Of a stretch of 33,079 nt of DNA, positions 26,176 to 33,079 are shown piece by piece. The first letter of the stretch is position 1. Each line of letters opens with the position of its first letter. Both the position numbers and the translations under genes were made by a program. This DNA comes from Nitrospira sp. (lineage in GTDB: Bacteria; Nitrospirota; Nitrospiria; Nitrospirales; Nitrospiraceae): contig JAICWG010000025.1 of NCBI GenBank assembly GCA_025934915.1, positions 1 through 33,079 of the forward strand, in the 5' to 3' direction. Under the pieces are notes generated by a model. It was not told the DNA's origin. It was given only the letters and a program-made list of their open reading frames with translations, and did not search any database.

Positions 26176-26933
26176 ATAGGTTAGAAGGCAAGGTAGCCGT
26201 GGTGACGGGAGGCAATGCCGGGATCGGTGAAGCGATCGCGAAACGTTTTGTCGAAGAGGGAGCTTCGGTTGTCATCACGGGACGTCGGCAACAGGAATTG
26301 GATCGTGTGGCCAGTGTGATCCGGCTCAACAAAGGAAAGGTGCTCGGGGTTGCCGGTTCAGTGACGGATGAAACCCATGTGCAGGATGTTGTCCGTCGAG
26401 CCCTCGATAGTTTTGGGCGGATCGACGTTCTGGTCAATAATGCGGGAATCGGTGAATTTGGAAAGCGGCTTCACGAAACCGACGATGCGATCTGGGCGCA
26501 TGTGTTCGACATCAATGTGACCGGGGTATTCCGCATCACACGAGCCGTCCTCCCCCACATGCTGAAGCAAGGACGAGGCTCGATCATCAATATCTCGTCA
26601 ATTGCCAGTTTAGTAGGTCTCTCCGGCTCAACTGCCTATACGGCGTCCAAAGGTGCGCTTGACGCCTTGACACGTGCGCTGGCGGTCGAATATGCGAAGG
26701 AAGGGATTCGTTGCAATGTGGTGAATCCTGGTCTGATCGATACGCCCATGGCAGCCCCCCTGATGACCAATCCCGACATGCTCCAGCCCATTCTTGCGCA
26801 ATATGCGATTCGTCGTCCCGGGTCGCCTGAAGAAGTGGCGAATATGGTTCTGTATCTGGCCTCAGATGAAGCAGCCTGGGTTACTGGCGCGACCTTCCCT
26901 ATTGACGGAGGCATGACTGTTTGTAAAGGGTAA
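26172..26933 (+). CDS. Short-chain dehydrogenase/reductase (FabG-like)
   Basis: 253 residues, classical SDR. The cofactor motif TGGNAGIG is at 12-19, NNAG at 89-92, and the catalytic Ser is in ISSIAS (about 142-143) with Y156 and K160 in YTASK. The GRRQ stretch after the second strand suggests NADP(H) preference, a weak indication only. Substrate unknown. It is coupled to trmI by a 4-base overlap and to aroE by a shared TAATG, but neither neighbour points to its substrate. Confidence 0.88.
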   Translation: MNRLEGKVAVVTGGNAGIGEAIAKRFVEEGASVVITGRRQQELDRVASVIRLNKGKVLGVAGSVTDETHVQDVVRRALDSFGRIDVLVNNAGIGEFGKRLHETDDAIWAHVFDINVTGVFRITRAVLPHMLKQGRGSIINISSIASLVGLSGSTAYTASKGALDALTRALAVEYAKEGIRCNVVNPGLIDTPMAAPLMTNPDMLQPILAQYAIRRPGSPEEVANMVLYLASDEAAWVTGATFPIDGGMTVCKG

Positions 26934-27838
26934 TGGTCGCCGCTAACGAGCAGGAACAACTTCCGTTCGAGGTGAAGAGAAGAATGGATATTGATGCACG
27001 GACACGGTTTTGCGGGGTGATGGGCAATCCAGTCGGTCATTCACTGTCGCCCGCCATCCACAACGCCGCGTTTCGCAAATTGGGGCTCAACTTTGTCTAT
27101 CTCGCCTGGCAAGTCGAGACGATCGGCGATGCCATCAAAGGGCTCCGTGCACTGGGAAACTTTCGCGGAGCAAGCGTGACGATCCCGCACAAGGTGGCCG
27201 CCATACCGTTTCTTGATCATGTGGAAACGGCGGCTCAACGGATCGGTGCGATCAATACGATCGCTGCTGAACAGGGTGCGCTCACTGGGTACAATACAGA
27301 TGCGACAGGCGCTCTGAGGGCGTTGAGGGAAGGTGGAGCTGAACTCAAGGGCAGACGCATCGTTGTCCTCGGTTCCGGAGGCGCCGCTCGAGCGATTGTC
27401 TTCGCACTGGCGGTTGAATCCGGTGCGGAAAATTTGACGTTGCTGGGAATTGACGACCTTGAACGGACTAGTTTAGCTCGGGATGTTCGTCCCCAGGCAG
27501 CATTGACGGTTGAAGACTTTCATCTTGATGAAACCACTCTTCGTCGGGTTCTCCCCGACGCGCACGTGTTAATTCATTGCACTCCCGTCGGCATGTCTCC
27601 GAAAGCCGACACCACCTGTATTCCTTCCTCGCTTCTTCATGCCGACCTCTCCGTCATGGACATCGTCTACAATCCAATCGAAACCAGATTGCTCAAAGAT
27701 GCGAAGCGTGCAGGCTGTAAGACAATTCCCGGGTTGGAGATGTTTCTCCATCAGGCTGTCACTCAATTTGAGATATGGACGAATCAGCCTGCCCCGGTTG
27801 ATGTGATGCGTGCGGTCTTGGAGTCTCACTTCCGATGA
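26933..27838 (+). CDS. aroE: Shikimate dehydrogenase (NADP+)
   Basis: Reduces 3-dehydroshikimate to shikimate. FCGVMGNPVGHSLSPAIHNAAF carries the substrate-binding SLSP, the catalytic Lys is in SVTIPHK (about residue 87 from the first ATG), and GYNTDATGALRAL has the Asp. The NADP site is VVLGSGGAARAIVFAL. The 301-residue frame starts at ATG 26933, overlapping the SDR stop. ATG 26984 (MDIDARTRF, 284 residues) gives the usual family length and is a credible alternative. aroK follows with an ATGA overlap. Confidence 0.95.
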   Translation: MVAANEQEQLPFEVKRRMDIDARTRFCGVMGNPVGHSLSPAIHNAAFRKLGLNFVYLAWQVETIGDAIKGLRALGNFRGASVTIPHKVAAIPFLDHVETAAQRIGAINTIAAEQGALTGYNTDATGALRALREGGAELKGRRIVVLGSGGAARAIVFALAVESGAENLTLLGIDDLERTSLARDVRPQAALTVEDFHLDETTLRRVLPDAHVLIHCTPVGMSPKADTTCIPSSLLHADLSVMDIVYNPIETRLLKDAKRAGCKTIPGLEMFLHQAVTQFEIWTNQPAPVDVMRAVLESHFR

Positions 27839-28335
27839 ATGTGGTGCTGATCGGCTATCGTGGGACCGGAAAGAGCACCGTCGGCAACATAGTGGCGGCT
27901 CGACTTGGTCGCATTCTTGTGTCGACTGACGCGGAGATCGTGAAGTTGGTCGGCCAAAGCATTCCGGAAATCGTTGAAAAGAATGGATGGGAGTACTTCC
28001 GCGATCTCGAAGCCAAGGTCTGTCAAGAACTGGCCGGTCGAACCGGGTTAGTCGTCGATACGGGCGGGGGAGCCATCCTTCGATCACGAAATGTCGAGAT
28101 ATTAAAAGAAACAGGAAGGTCGTTTTGGCTGACCGCCTCGGTCGAGACGATAGTCGAACGTATCGGTCAGGATTCACAACGTCCTTCTCTTACGGGAGTC
28201 AAGTCTTTCCTGGATGAGATTCAAGATGTCCTTCGTGAACGCACACCGAAATATCAAGCGGCTGCCGATTATATCATCGAGACTGATGGAAAGCCTGTCG
28301 CGCAAGTTGCCGATGAAATTCTGGCACGATTGTAG
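27835..28335 (+). CDS. aroK: Shikimate kinase
   Basis: 166 residues, P-loop kinase. GYRGTGKST is at 7-15, the shikimate-binding Asp is in STDAEIVKLVGQSIPEIVEKNG, EYFRDLEAKV follows, and the GGGA loop is in VVDTGGGAILR. The lid carries RPSLTG. It phosphorylates shikimate ahead of AroA, which is encoded in the other aro cluster. It overlaps aroE by 4 bases, and tRNA-Arg begins 65 bases downstream. Confidence 0.95.
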   Translation: MNVVLIGYRGTGKSTVGNIVAARLGRILVSTDAEIVKLVGQSIPEIVEKNGWEYFRDLEAKVCQELAGRTGLVVDTGGGAILRSRNVEILKETGRSFWLTASVETIVERIGQDSQRPSLTGVKSFLDEIQDVLRERTPKYQAAADYIIETDGKPVAQVADEILARL

Positions 28336-28359
28336 CCGTCTCAACCGCCTCTCTCAGCC

Positions 28360-28388
28360 TTGACAAGTCTCGCCCTAACATGGTTCAT
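28360..28388 (+). promoter_or_regulatory. Candidate tRNA-Arg promoter
   Basis: A perfect TTGACA at 28360-28365 lies 35 bases before the tRNA. At a 17-base spacing the -10 position reads GTTCAT (28383-28388), which is a poor match. Transcription would begin about 5 bases before the mature 5' end. Confidence 0.35.
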
Positions 28389-28399
28389 GTATTCACGCT

Positions 28400-28476
<77 letters not shown>

Positions 28477-28644
28477 AGTTCAACAAAGCTACCGGATCTT
28501 CACGGGCAGATCCTGCCCCGACGTGGGGTACCTTACTCGTCGAGCCGATCTACCGCTTGCCGATTACCACCAGAGAACAATGCTCGGGCAAGTCGACTGT
28601 TATCACGATCGAGTGCATATCGCGGCCCATTTATGGGGGGCAAA

Positions 28645-29322
28645 ATGATGGCGAAGTGGCAAGCGGGGGTGCTGGTCATCTGCATCTTCATGACGTGTCT
28701 GCCGGGTGCATGGGCCACCTCAAATGACATACCTGGCACAGATGGCCCGTCATTGGAGGAGACGTTGGCATTCATCAAAGACACGTGGGACGCATGTGCA
28801 ACGATGCACAGCGGTTTGCAACTTATGGTCGCTAAGGACGGATCCCGCTGGCAGATGGAAAGAATGGCGAAGGTTGATGTGGTGGTCGTCCCTCCATCAG
28901 CGCTCAAGATTGCCACGCGTCTGAATGAACGGAGGAAGTTGAGTGGAATATTCGCACTCCAATCTCCAGTAGAAAGAATTCAAGAGTTCGACTTGAACGC
29001 CCTGTCTCCTAATGTGAGCCCGGAGCGGGAAGGTGAGAATATTTTTGGAGTTCGGTTGCGCTGTGCACGCGGCGCGTGTGTAACGGAATGGCTGGCGTCT
29101 CTCACAATCCCTGGTAAATCCATGCATGAACTAAAAACCGGCAAAGTAGCCATCACGAGTCTTGAGGAGCTTGTGTATGAGGATCGTGCCCCAAAAGACA
29201 ACCCGGGAGAAAAAAAGGGGGAGGCGTATATTCCCGTCTGTGACATGGCAACCTTAGAAAGCCTTTCGAAAGCTTTTAACCATGCCATCATCAAAGCTGG
29301 CGGAAAGAAGCCGCTGTTTTAG
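28645..29322 (+). CDS. Exported protein of unknown function
   Basis: About 225 residues. ATG 28645 or 28648 is preferred because GGGGGG ends about 4 bases upstream; the frame opens at 28633. The signal peptide has a core AGVLVICIFMTCLPGA with cleavage near AWA. The mature part has no membrane segment. Landmarks are TLAFIKDTWDACATMHSGLQL, VRLRCARGACVTEW with paired Cys, and a C-terminal LESLSKAFNHAIIKAGGKK that looks like a conserved helix. I do not recognise it. It is the only gene between the intact tRNA-Arg and its remnant. Confidence 0.7.
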   Translation: MMAKWQAGVLVICIFMTCLPGAWATSNDIPGTDGPSLEETLAFIKDTWDACATMHSGLQLMVAKDGSRWQMERMAKVDVVVVPPSALKIATRLNERRKLSGIFALQSPVERIQEFDLNALSPNVSPEREGENIFGVRLRCARGACVTEWLASLTIPGKSMHELKTGKVAITSLEELVYEDRAPKDNPGEKKGEAYIPVCDMATLESLSKAFNHAIIKAGGKKPLF

Positions 29323-29451
29323 GGCGCAGTACGAATTAGTCTTGAGAAGACAGGACGGAGCCGATCCCTGAAACTCCTGCCTTGATTTTCATTCATCTGC
29401 CTGTGTAGCCTTCCTGTCTGTTGCAATTCCGGTGTCTGAATCGCTCGGTAT

Positions 29452-29498
29452 GACTTCGAACCCATAGGTTGCAGGTTCAATTCTGCCGGGCACACTAG
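29452..29498 (+). pseudogene. Decayed 3' half of tRNA-Arg(UCG)
   Basis: The sequence from the anticodon loop to the 3' end of the tRNA at 28431-28476 recurs here with about six changes: ACTTCGAACCCATAGGTTG, then GCAGGTTCAATT, one C deleted, then CTGCCGGGCACAC. Bases upstream only faintly resemble the tRNA 5' half, so it cannot fold as a tRNA. It is either an attachment-site-like duplication or a degraded tandem tRNA copy. The rest of the gene-free stretch 29323-29641 shows nothing else I can identify. Confidence 0.65.
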
Positions 29499-29641
29499 AC
29501 AAACGATGCTATCTCCATACATTGTTATACATTTCCAATGGGTTAGGATTGTGTGGGTTTTGTCGGTCATTCCGCTAAAGCTGGATAGATTCGTGATGGA
29601 TTTCATCTATTATAATGTTCATGCGTGCAAGAGGTTATCCC

Positions 29642-29809
29642 ATGCAGCGGTTTTGCCGATATAGAAGGCAAGCGCCGTCTGGAGCGGTATACAGTGAACA
29701 GAAGAAGCGGCTTGCCTGGACCAGACACTGTCCCTGTTGTGGAAGACCACTTGAAAAGACGGACCCGATGAGTCCCTGGGTCTGTGAATGCGGATGGCGC
29801 AGTCAATGA
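29642..29809 (+). CDS. Small zinc-ribbon protein
   Basis: 55 residues from ATG 29642 (MQRFCRYRRQ), preceded by AGAGG at about 8 bases; an in-frame ATG at 29615 would add nine. Two Cys pairs, CPCCG and CECG, 18 residues apart, suggest one zinc-ribbon. The N-terminal half is very basic (RYRRQ, EQKKRLAW). The function is unknown. A second tiny gene follows after 24 bases. Confidence 0.5.
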   Translation: MQRFCRYRRQAPSGAVYSEQKKRLAWTRHCPCCGRPLEKTDPMSPWVCECGWRSQ

Positions 29810-29833
29810 ATCGAGCAAGAAGAGGGAGGTACC

Positions 29834-29974
29834 ATGATCCCAGTTCTGCACGACGTGAGAGCAGCATTTTTCCTCGTCATCGCACTAGCCATGCTGTTGT
29901 TTATCTGTGCGCTGGCCGGCTTAGGAACAGTGCTGCGACCGGTCCGTTGGTCTGATCGGAAAGGGTATCGCTGA
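29834..29974 (+). CDS. 46-residue single-helix membrane protein
   Basis: ATG 29834 to TGA 29974, with an excellent GGGAGG 5 bases before the start. It reads MIPVLHDVRA, then one hydrophobic helix (AFFLVIALAMLLFICALAGLG), then a basic tail (RPVRWSDRKGYR), which predicts an inner-membrane helix with the tail in the cytoplasm. It probably shares a transcript with the zinc-ribbon gene just upstream. No family recognised. Confidence 0.5.
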   Translation: MIPVLHDVRAAFFLVIALAMLLFICALAGLGTVLRPVRWSDRKGYR

Positions 29975-30136
29975 GCAAGAGGAAGGTCTGGTCAGTTTAA
30001 GCTAACAGTAGTGCCTGATTGGCCTCTTCCTCCTAATGTTCCTCGTTTCCTGCTGATCCGATGTCAGTTCTCTATCTAATGCTAATGGGCTTAAGCGAAT
30101 ACATCAGAGATTCTTTAGGAGTGAAGCATGGGAAAA

Positions 30137-31078
30137 TCAGGCAACCGATGAACCCAGTTGCCCACCGACCGTGACTCGGTGTCCAGCCAGGAATTGGCCG
30201 ACGGACATGCGTTTTGAATTGGCAGTTTGAATTTCACGGATGTCGAGAAGACCATTGCCTGTCGCCACCACGATCGCCTGTTTGTTCACTGCGACGATCG
30301 TTCCGGGTTTATCGGTCATAGGACCCACATTAGACACTGCCTTCCATATGTTCCAACGCTCCTCACCGAAAAACGTATAGGCCCCTGGCCAAGGAGAAAG
30401 GCCTCGCACTCGATTGGCGAGCGCCGTTGCATTCATCATCCACTCGATGAGTCCGTCTTTCTTTTTCAAGAGCGGCGCCAAGGTCGCCTGCCCATCGTCT
30501 TGCTTCTTCGGCATCAACGTCCCGGCTTTCAATTGTGTGATCGTGTCGACAAGCAGCCGCCCACCCAGCTCTGCCAGACGAGGCGCCAATGTCCCCGACG
30601 TATCATCAGGCGAGATTTCCAACTTCTCCTGGAGCAGCATCGGCCCCGTATCCATTCCTTCATCCATGAGCATCGTGGTGATACCCGTTTCGGTCTCGCC
30701 ATTGATGACGGCCCACTGCACCGGAGCTGCGCCGCGATATTTCGGCAGCAGTGAGCCATGCACATTCATGCAACCCATCGGGGGAAGTCGAAGAATAGGT
30801 GTATGCAAAATGCGTCCGTAGGCTGCGACAGCGATCAGATCCGGACGCCAGACAGAAAGGGCTTGCAAGAATTCCGGCGTACGGATCTTAAGCGGCTGCA
30901 GGACGGGGATTCCGGCTCGCTCAGCGGTAAGTTTTACCGGTGGAGCGACGAGCTGATGCCCTCGCCCCTTCGGGCGATCCGGCTGCGAAACCACGCCGAC
31001 TACCTGGTTATCGGATCCAAGGAGCGCTTCGAGCGACGGGACGGCGAATTCCGGTGTGCCCATGAAGACAATGCGCAT
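30137..31078 (-). CDS. fmt: Methionyl-tRNA formyltransferase
   Basis: Formylates Met-tRNA(fMet) with 10-formyl-THF. 313 residues. The formyltransferase core has MNVHGSLLPKYRGAAPVQWA with catalytic N105 and H107 and the folate-loop motif, and D143 in MDEGMDTGPML. The C-terminal OB domain starts near 205 (LANRVRGLSPWPGAYTFF) and binds tRNA. The usual neighbour def is not in the window. The initiator tRNA gene lies 86 bases from its start on the opposite strand. Confidence 0.96.
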   Translation of the reverse strand: MRIVFMGTPEFAVPSLEALLGSDNQVVGVVSQPDRPKGRGHQLVAPPVKLTAERAGIPVLQPLKIRTPEFLQALSVWRPDLIAVAAYGRILHTPILRLPPMGCMNVHGSLLPKYRGAAPVQWAVINGETETGITTMLMDEGMDTGPMLLQEKLEISPDDTSGTLAPRLAELGGRLLVDTITQLKAGTLMPKKQDDGQATLAPLLKKKDGLIEWMMNATALANRVRGLSPWPGAYTFFGEERWNIWKAVSNVGPMTDKPGTIVAVNKQAIVVATGNGLLDIREIQTANSKRMSVGQFLAGHRVTVGGQLGSSVA

Positions 31079-31129
31079 GTTTCCGCTTTAGCATTGTGCT
31101 AGCCAGAATGCAATCGTGCACACCTCAAC

Positions 31130-31159
31130 TTGACTTGCCGCTCAGCCCTTTGTTAGCAT
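31130..31159 (+). promoter_or_regulatory. Predicted promoter of the initiator tRNA
   Basis: TTGACT at 31130-31135 and TAGCAT at 31154-31159 are separated by 18 bases. The expected transcription start (about 31165-31167) coincides with the mature tRNA 5' end, so the leader would be absent or only a base or two long. Confidence 0.45.
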
Positions 31160-31164
31160 TCCGC

Positions 31165-31241
<77 letters not shown>

Positions 31242-31489
31242 CATTTTCAACTTTCCCTGCACGCTTAATCAGCCTTTTGAATGACCCGCTGAGTCTTCCG
31301 TTGCGCATGTGTTTATACATGCGAGAGATCGGCCACGAGCCACTTCAAATGGGCAGTTCTCCTCCAGCTACGCAGGCGCCGGAGTTTGCCCATGAACGTT
31401 TGCTCAACGAGCACGACCTAGGAGCCTGTCCGACATTAGCCCTCGCACACTTGTGTACAGCTGCTGACTCCTGTAGAAGCATTGCTACG
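31242..31489. other. Gene-free stretch between tRNA-fMet and the IS3 element
   Basis: I see no convincing gene here. The frames that are open lack ribosome-binding sites and recognisable sequence. A T-rich run follows the tRNA (31242-31256). CTAG GAGCCTGTCCGACA at 31419-31436 looks like a target site plus the end of another insertion sequence, but no partner end was found. Confidence 0.35.
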
Positions 31490-31505
31490 TAGTCCCCCGC
31501 CCCAC

Positions 31506-31519
31506 GATTTCCTTGGACA
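31506..31519. repeat. Left inner part of the IS3 terminal inverted repeat
   Basis: GATTTCCTTGGACA here matches, in reverse complement and with one base missing, TGTCCAAGAAATC at 32906-32918. Outside this core the two ends share only a C-rich stretch. Confidence 0.55.
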
Positions 31520-31560
31520 CACAGTTGGGGCATACTGCCCCTTCATTGATGGAGGTGTCC

Positions 31561-31884
31561 ATGGCACAATCGAAGACAGAGCGAGGCCGGTTTTCCTCGC
31601 GGAAGAAGGTCGAGGCGGTGCGGCGCGTGCTGCGTGGCGAAGATCTGGATCTGGTCTCACGCGAGACGAGCATCACGGCCGCCAAGCTGTCCGAGTGGCG
31701 GGAGCACTTCGTGACTAGCGGACAGGCCGGCTTGAAGAGCCGGGCCGCCGATGGCCGCGATGAAGAGCTGGCGCGCCTGAAGGCGCTGGTCGGGGATCTC
31801 ACGATGCGCCTCGAACTGTCTCGTGAAGCCGTCAGTCGTCTGCGGGGTGGCGCCCCTTTGGCCGCCGGGAGGTCGACGCGATGA
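31561..31884 (+). CDS. IS3-family transposase OrfA
   Basis: 107 residues from ATG 31561, preceded by GGAGG. A helix-turn-helix DNA-binding domain (SSRKKVEAVRRVLRGEDLDLVSRETSITAAKLSEWREHF) is followed by a leucine-zipper-like helix (DEELARLKALVGDLTMRLEL) used for multimerisation. The stop overlaps the orfB ATG by four bases. The family usually makes an OrfAB fusion by frameshifting; no slippery heptamer was obvious. Confidence 0.85.
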   Translation: MAQSKTERGRFSSRKKVEAVRRVLRGEDLDLVSRETSITAAKLSEWREHFVTSGQAGLKSRAADGRDEELARLKALVGDLTMRLELSREAVSRLRGGAPLAAGRSTR

Positions 31885-32894
31885 GCCACACCACGTCGCC
31901 TTCCGTCCAGCGTCCGTATGGTGTGGTCCGGGTCTGCCAGGAATGGGGCCTGAGTCGGGCGACGTGTTATCACCAACAGGGCCGCGTCGCCTAGCCATCC
32001 ATCCCCGCCAAGCGGGGACCGAAAACCGCGTACACCGATGAGGCGCTCACGGGTCATATCCGGACAGTCATCACGACCTCGCCGTTTCTCGGGGAGGGCC
32101 ACCGCAAGATCTGGGCGCGCCTGCGGGCACAGGGCATTCGGACCTCGAAACCCCGCGTGCGGCGGCTCATGCGGCAGGCCAACCTCTTGGCACCTCACCG
32201 GGCTCAACGAGTGCGTGGCCCTCGACACCATGACGGGACCATCACGACCGTGCGCCCGAATCAGATGTGGGGTACCGATGCGACGAGCACCGTGACGCTG
32301 GAGGACGGCCTGGTCACGGTCTTTGTCGGCGTGGATCATTGTACCCTCGAAGGGATCGGCCTCCATGCCGCGACTCGGGCCACGCGCGTCGAGGCCTTGG
32401 AGCCGATTCGCCAAGGCGTTCGGCGACAGTTCGGCGTCTACTCGGCCGGCATCGCGACGGGCATGCAGGTGCGGCATGATCATGGGAGTCAGTATATGAG
32501 TGACGATTTTCAGGCTGAACTCCGGTTTCTGGGGATCACATCGAGCCCGGCGTTCGTGCGCGCCCCAGAAGGCAACGGCGTTGCGGAGCGATTTATTCGT
32601 ACGCTCAAGGAACAACTCCTGTGGGTGCGAACCTTCCGCACGGTCGAGGACCTTCGCGTGGCCCTCCAGACCTGGCTCGTCACCTACAATGAACAGTGGC
32701 TGGTCGAGCGGCATGGGTTCCGCTCACCGGCCCAGGTGCGCCGTGAGCTCCTCGCGACTCAGGAGGCTGCATCAGCGTGCTATGTCAGCAGGCAATCAGG
32801 ATCACCGAGGGCCGGTCGCCAAAAACTCGACGCACACAGTTGGCCCAGAAGCGACGATCGCCGAGCGACGCGACCCACAGGTCGGGTCCAATAG
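31881..32894 (+). pseudogene. IS3-family transposase OrfB with in-frame TAG
   Basis: The frame starts at ATG 31881 and meets TAG at codon 38 (31992-31994), then continues in the same frame to TAG 32892-32894. After the stop it shows KRGPKTAYTDEAL, the HTH_21-like GEGHRKIWARLRAQGIRTSK and the integrase core with all three acidic residues: MWGTDATSTV, VRHDHGSQYMSDDFQ and EGNGVAERFIRTLKEQL, the DDE triad of IS3-family enzymes. The catalytic part is intact, so the TAG is the main lesion. An internal start could in principle yield a truncated OrfB. Confidence 0.8.
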
Positions 32895-32903
32895 GGCTAC
32901 CAC

Positions 32904-32930
32904 ACTGTCCAAGAAATCAAGAGCGGTACA
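32904..32930. repeat. Right terminal inverted repeat of the IS3 element
   Basis: It contains TGTCCAAGAAATC and ends GCGGTACA, so the element terminates in CA as expected for this family. IS5-type coding sequence starts at the next base. Confidence 0.55.
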
Positions 32931-33079
32931 CGCCAGTGCGCCCCGGTCCGTGCGATCCAGCGCACCGCATCCACACATGTTCGGGTAGCTGTTGCCGTCC
33001 GCCCGGGATCGCTCGCTGTCCCAGGCAACAACTCCTTGATGGGCGTCCATTGAGCGTCCCGGAGCTCGCGTCTTGCCAT
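32931..33079 (-). pseudogene. IS5-family transposase, 5' fragment
   Basis: The ATG is the complement of the last three bases of the window. The first 50 codons match the IS5-family N-terminus: MARRELRDAQW, IKELLPG, DPGRTAT, FVDAVLWIARTGAPWR-like CVDAVRWIARTGAHWR. The similarity stops exactly where the IS3 right end begins; the frame then runs on for ten unrelated codons. The rest of the transposase is not found to the left of the IS3 element, so this is a truncated remnant. Confidence 0.75.

Larger units (their letters stand above)
31490..32930 (+). mobile_element. IS3-family insertion sequence, about 1.44 kb, orfB interrupted
   Basis: It contains orfA and orfB in the standard order with an ATGA overlap at 31881-31884. 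The ends are marked by an imperfect inverted repeat: GATTTCCTTGGACA (31506-31519) on the left and its near-complement TGTCCAAGAAATC (32906-32918) on the right. The right boundary is sharp, since IS5-type transposase sequence begins at 32931. The left boundary is placed to within a few bases of 31490-31494. No target duplication is evident. The TAG in orfB makes this copy probably immobile by itself. Confidence 0.75.

Noticed and set aside
28504-28518. GGGCAG-ATC-CTGCCC inverted repeat after tRNA-Arg
   Set aside because: A neat GC stem, but with a 3-base loop and no T-run; it might assist termination but cannot be called.
31277-31492. 71-codon plus-strand frame after tRNA-fMet
   Set aside because: No ribosome-binding site and no recognisable sequence; it runs through the suspected IS end into the IS3 boundary.
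31485-32714. 409-codon minus-strand open frame across the IS3 element
   Set aside because: It is antisense to orfA and orfB, whose motifs are unmistakable; the translation has no recognisable domain.
32802-33050. 82-codon minus-strand frame near the right edge
   Set aside because: It overlaps the IS5 transposase fragment in another frame and crosses the IS3 boundary.

Overview
The window reads as a chromosomal segment of a free-living, moderately GC-rich Gram-negative-type bacterium. The gene content and order fit Nitrospirota, probably a Nitrospira-like nitrite oxidiser or relative. The pointers are the aromatic operon pheA-hisC-aroF-tyrA-aroA-cmk-plsC-rpsA-sppA-HU, a four-repeat protochlorophyllide-reductase-like (PCP_red) protein, a slipin/NfeD pair, and many small exported proteins of unknown role. 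This assignment is an inference from gene content; no search was run.

Layout. (1) 1-900: start of a minus-strand gene cut by the window edge, a perfect palindrome between divergent starts, and a frameshifted His-rich membrane protein. (2) 1011-3938: yebC, ruvA, a Cys-rich exported protein, ruvB; ruvC is absent. (3) 3989-14974: a long plus-strand operon-like run with a predicted promoter and a leader hairpin. It holds pheA, hisC, aroF, tyrA, aroA, cmk, plsC, rpsA, sppA, an HU/IHF gene and the PCP_red repeat protein. (4) 15050-19258: small, exported and lipid-anchored proteins of unknown function with well-formed sigma70-type promoters, plus a D,D-carboxypeptidase gene cut by an in-frame TAA. 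(5) 19375-25195, minus strand: gdhA, lipB, a primary-type sigma factor with a strong hairpin after it, then slipin and its NfeD/ClpP-class protease partner. (6) 25291-28476: trmI, an SDR oxidoreductase, aroE, aroK, then tRNA-Arg(UCG). (7) 28645-31241: an exported protein, a decayed copy of the 3' half of tRNA-Arg, two tiny proteins, fmt and, divergently, the initiator tRNA that Fmt acts on. (8) 31490-33079: an IS3-family element with a nonsense codon in orfB, abutting a truncated IS5-family transposase.

How the genes work together. The two aro clusters (aroF, aroA with pheA, tyrA, hisC; and aroE, aroK) supply DAHP synthase, shikimate dehydrogenase, shikimate kinase, EPSP synthase and the terminal steps to Phe and Tyr. 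Only dehydroquinate synthase, dehydroquinase and chorismate synthase are missing from the window. Four-base ATGA overlaps tie hisC-aroF, tyrA-aroA, trmI-SDR and aroE-aroK translationally. The cmk-plsC-rpsA-sppA-HU block links nucleotide, lipid, translation and nucleoid functions, as in many bacteria.

Three genes are visibly broken (frameshift near 549-558, TAA at 17974, TAG at 31992). The most unusual items are the PCP_red tetrarepeat protein, the tRNA-Arg remnant about 1 kb from the intact tRNA, and the nested IS remnants. I found no CRISPR array and no complete undescribed defence or biosynthetic system.
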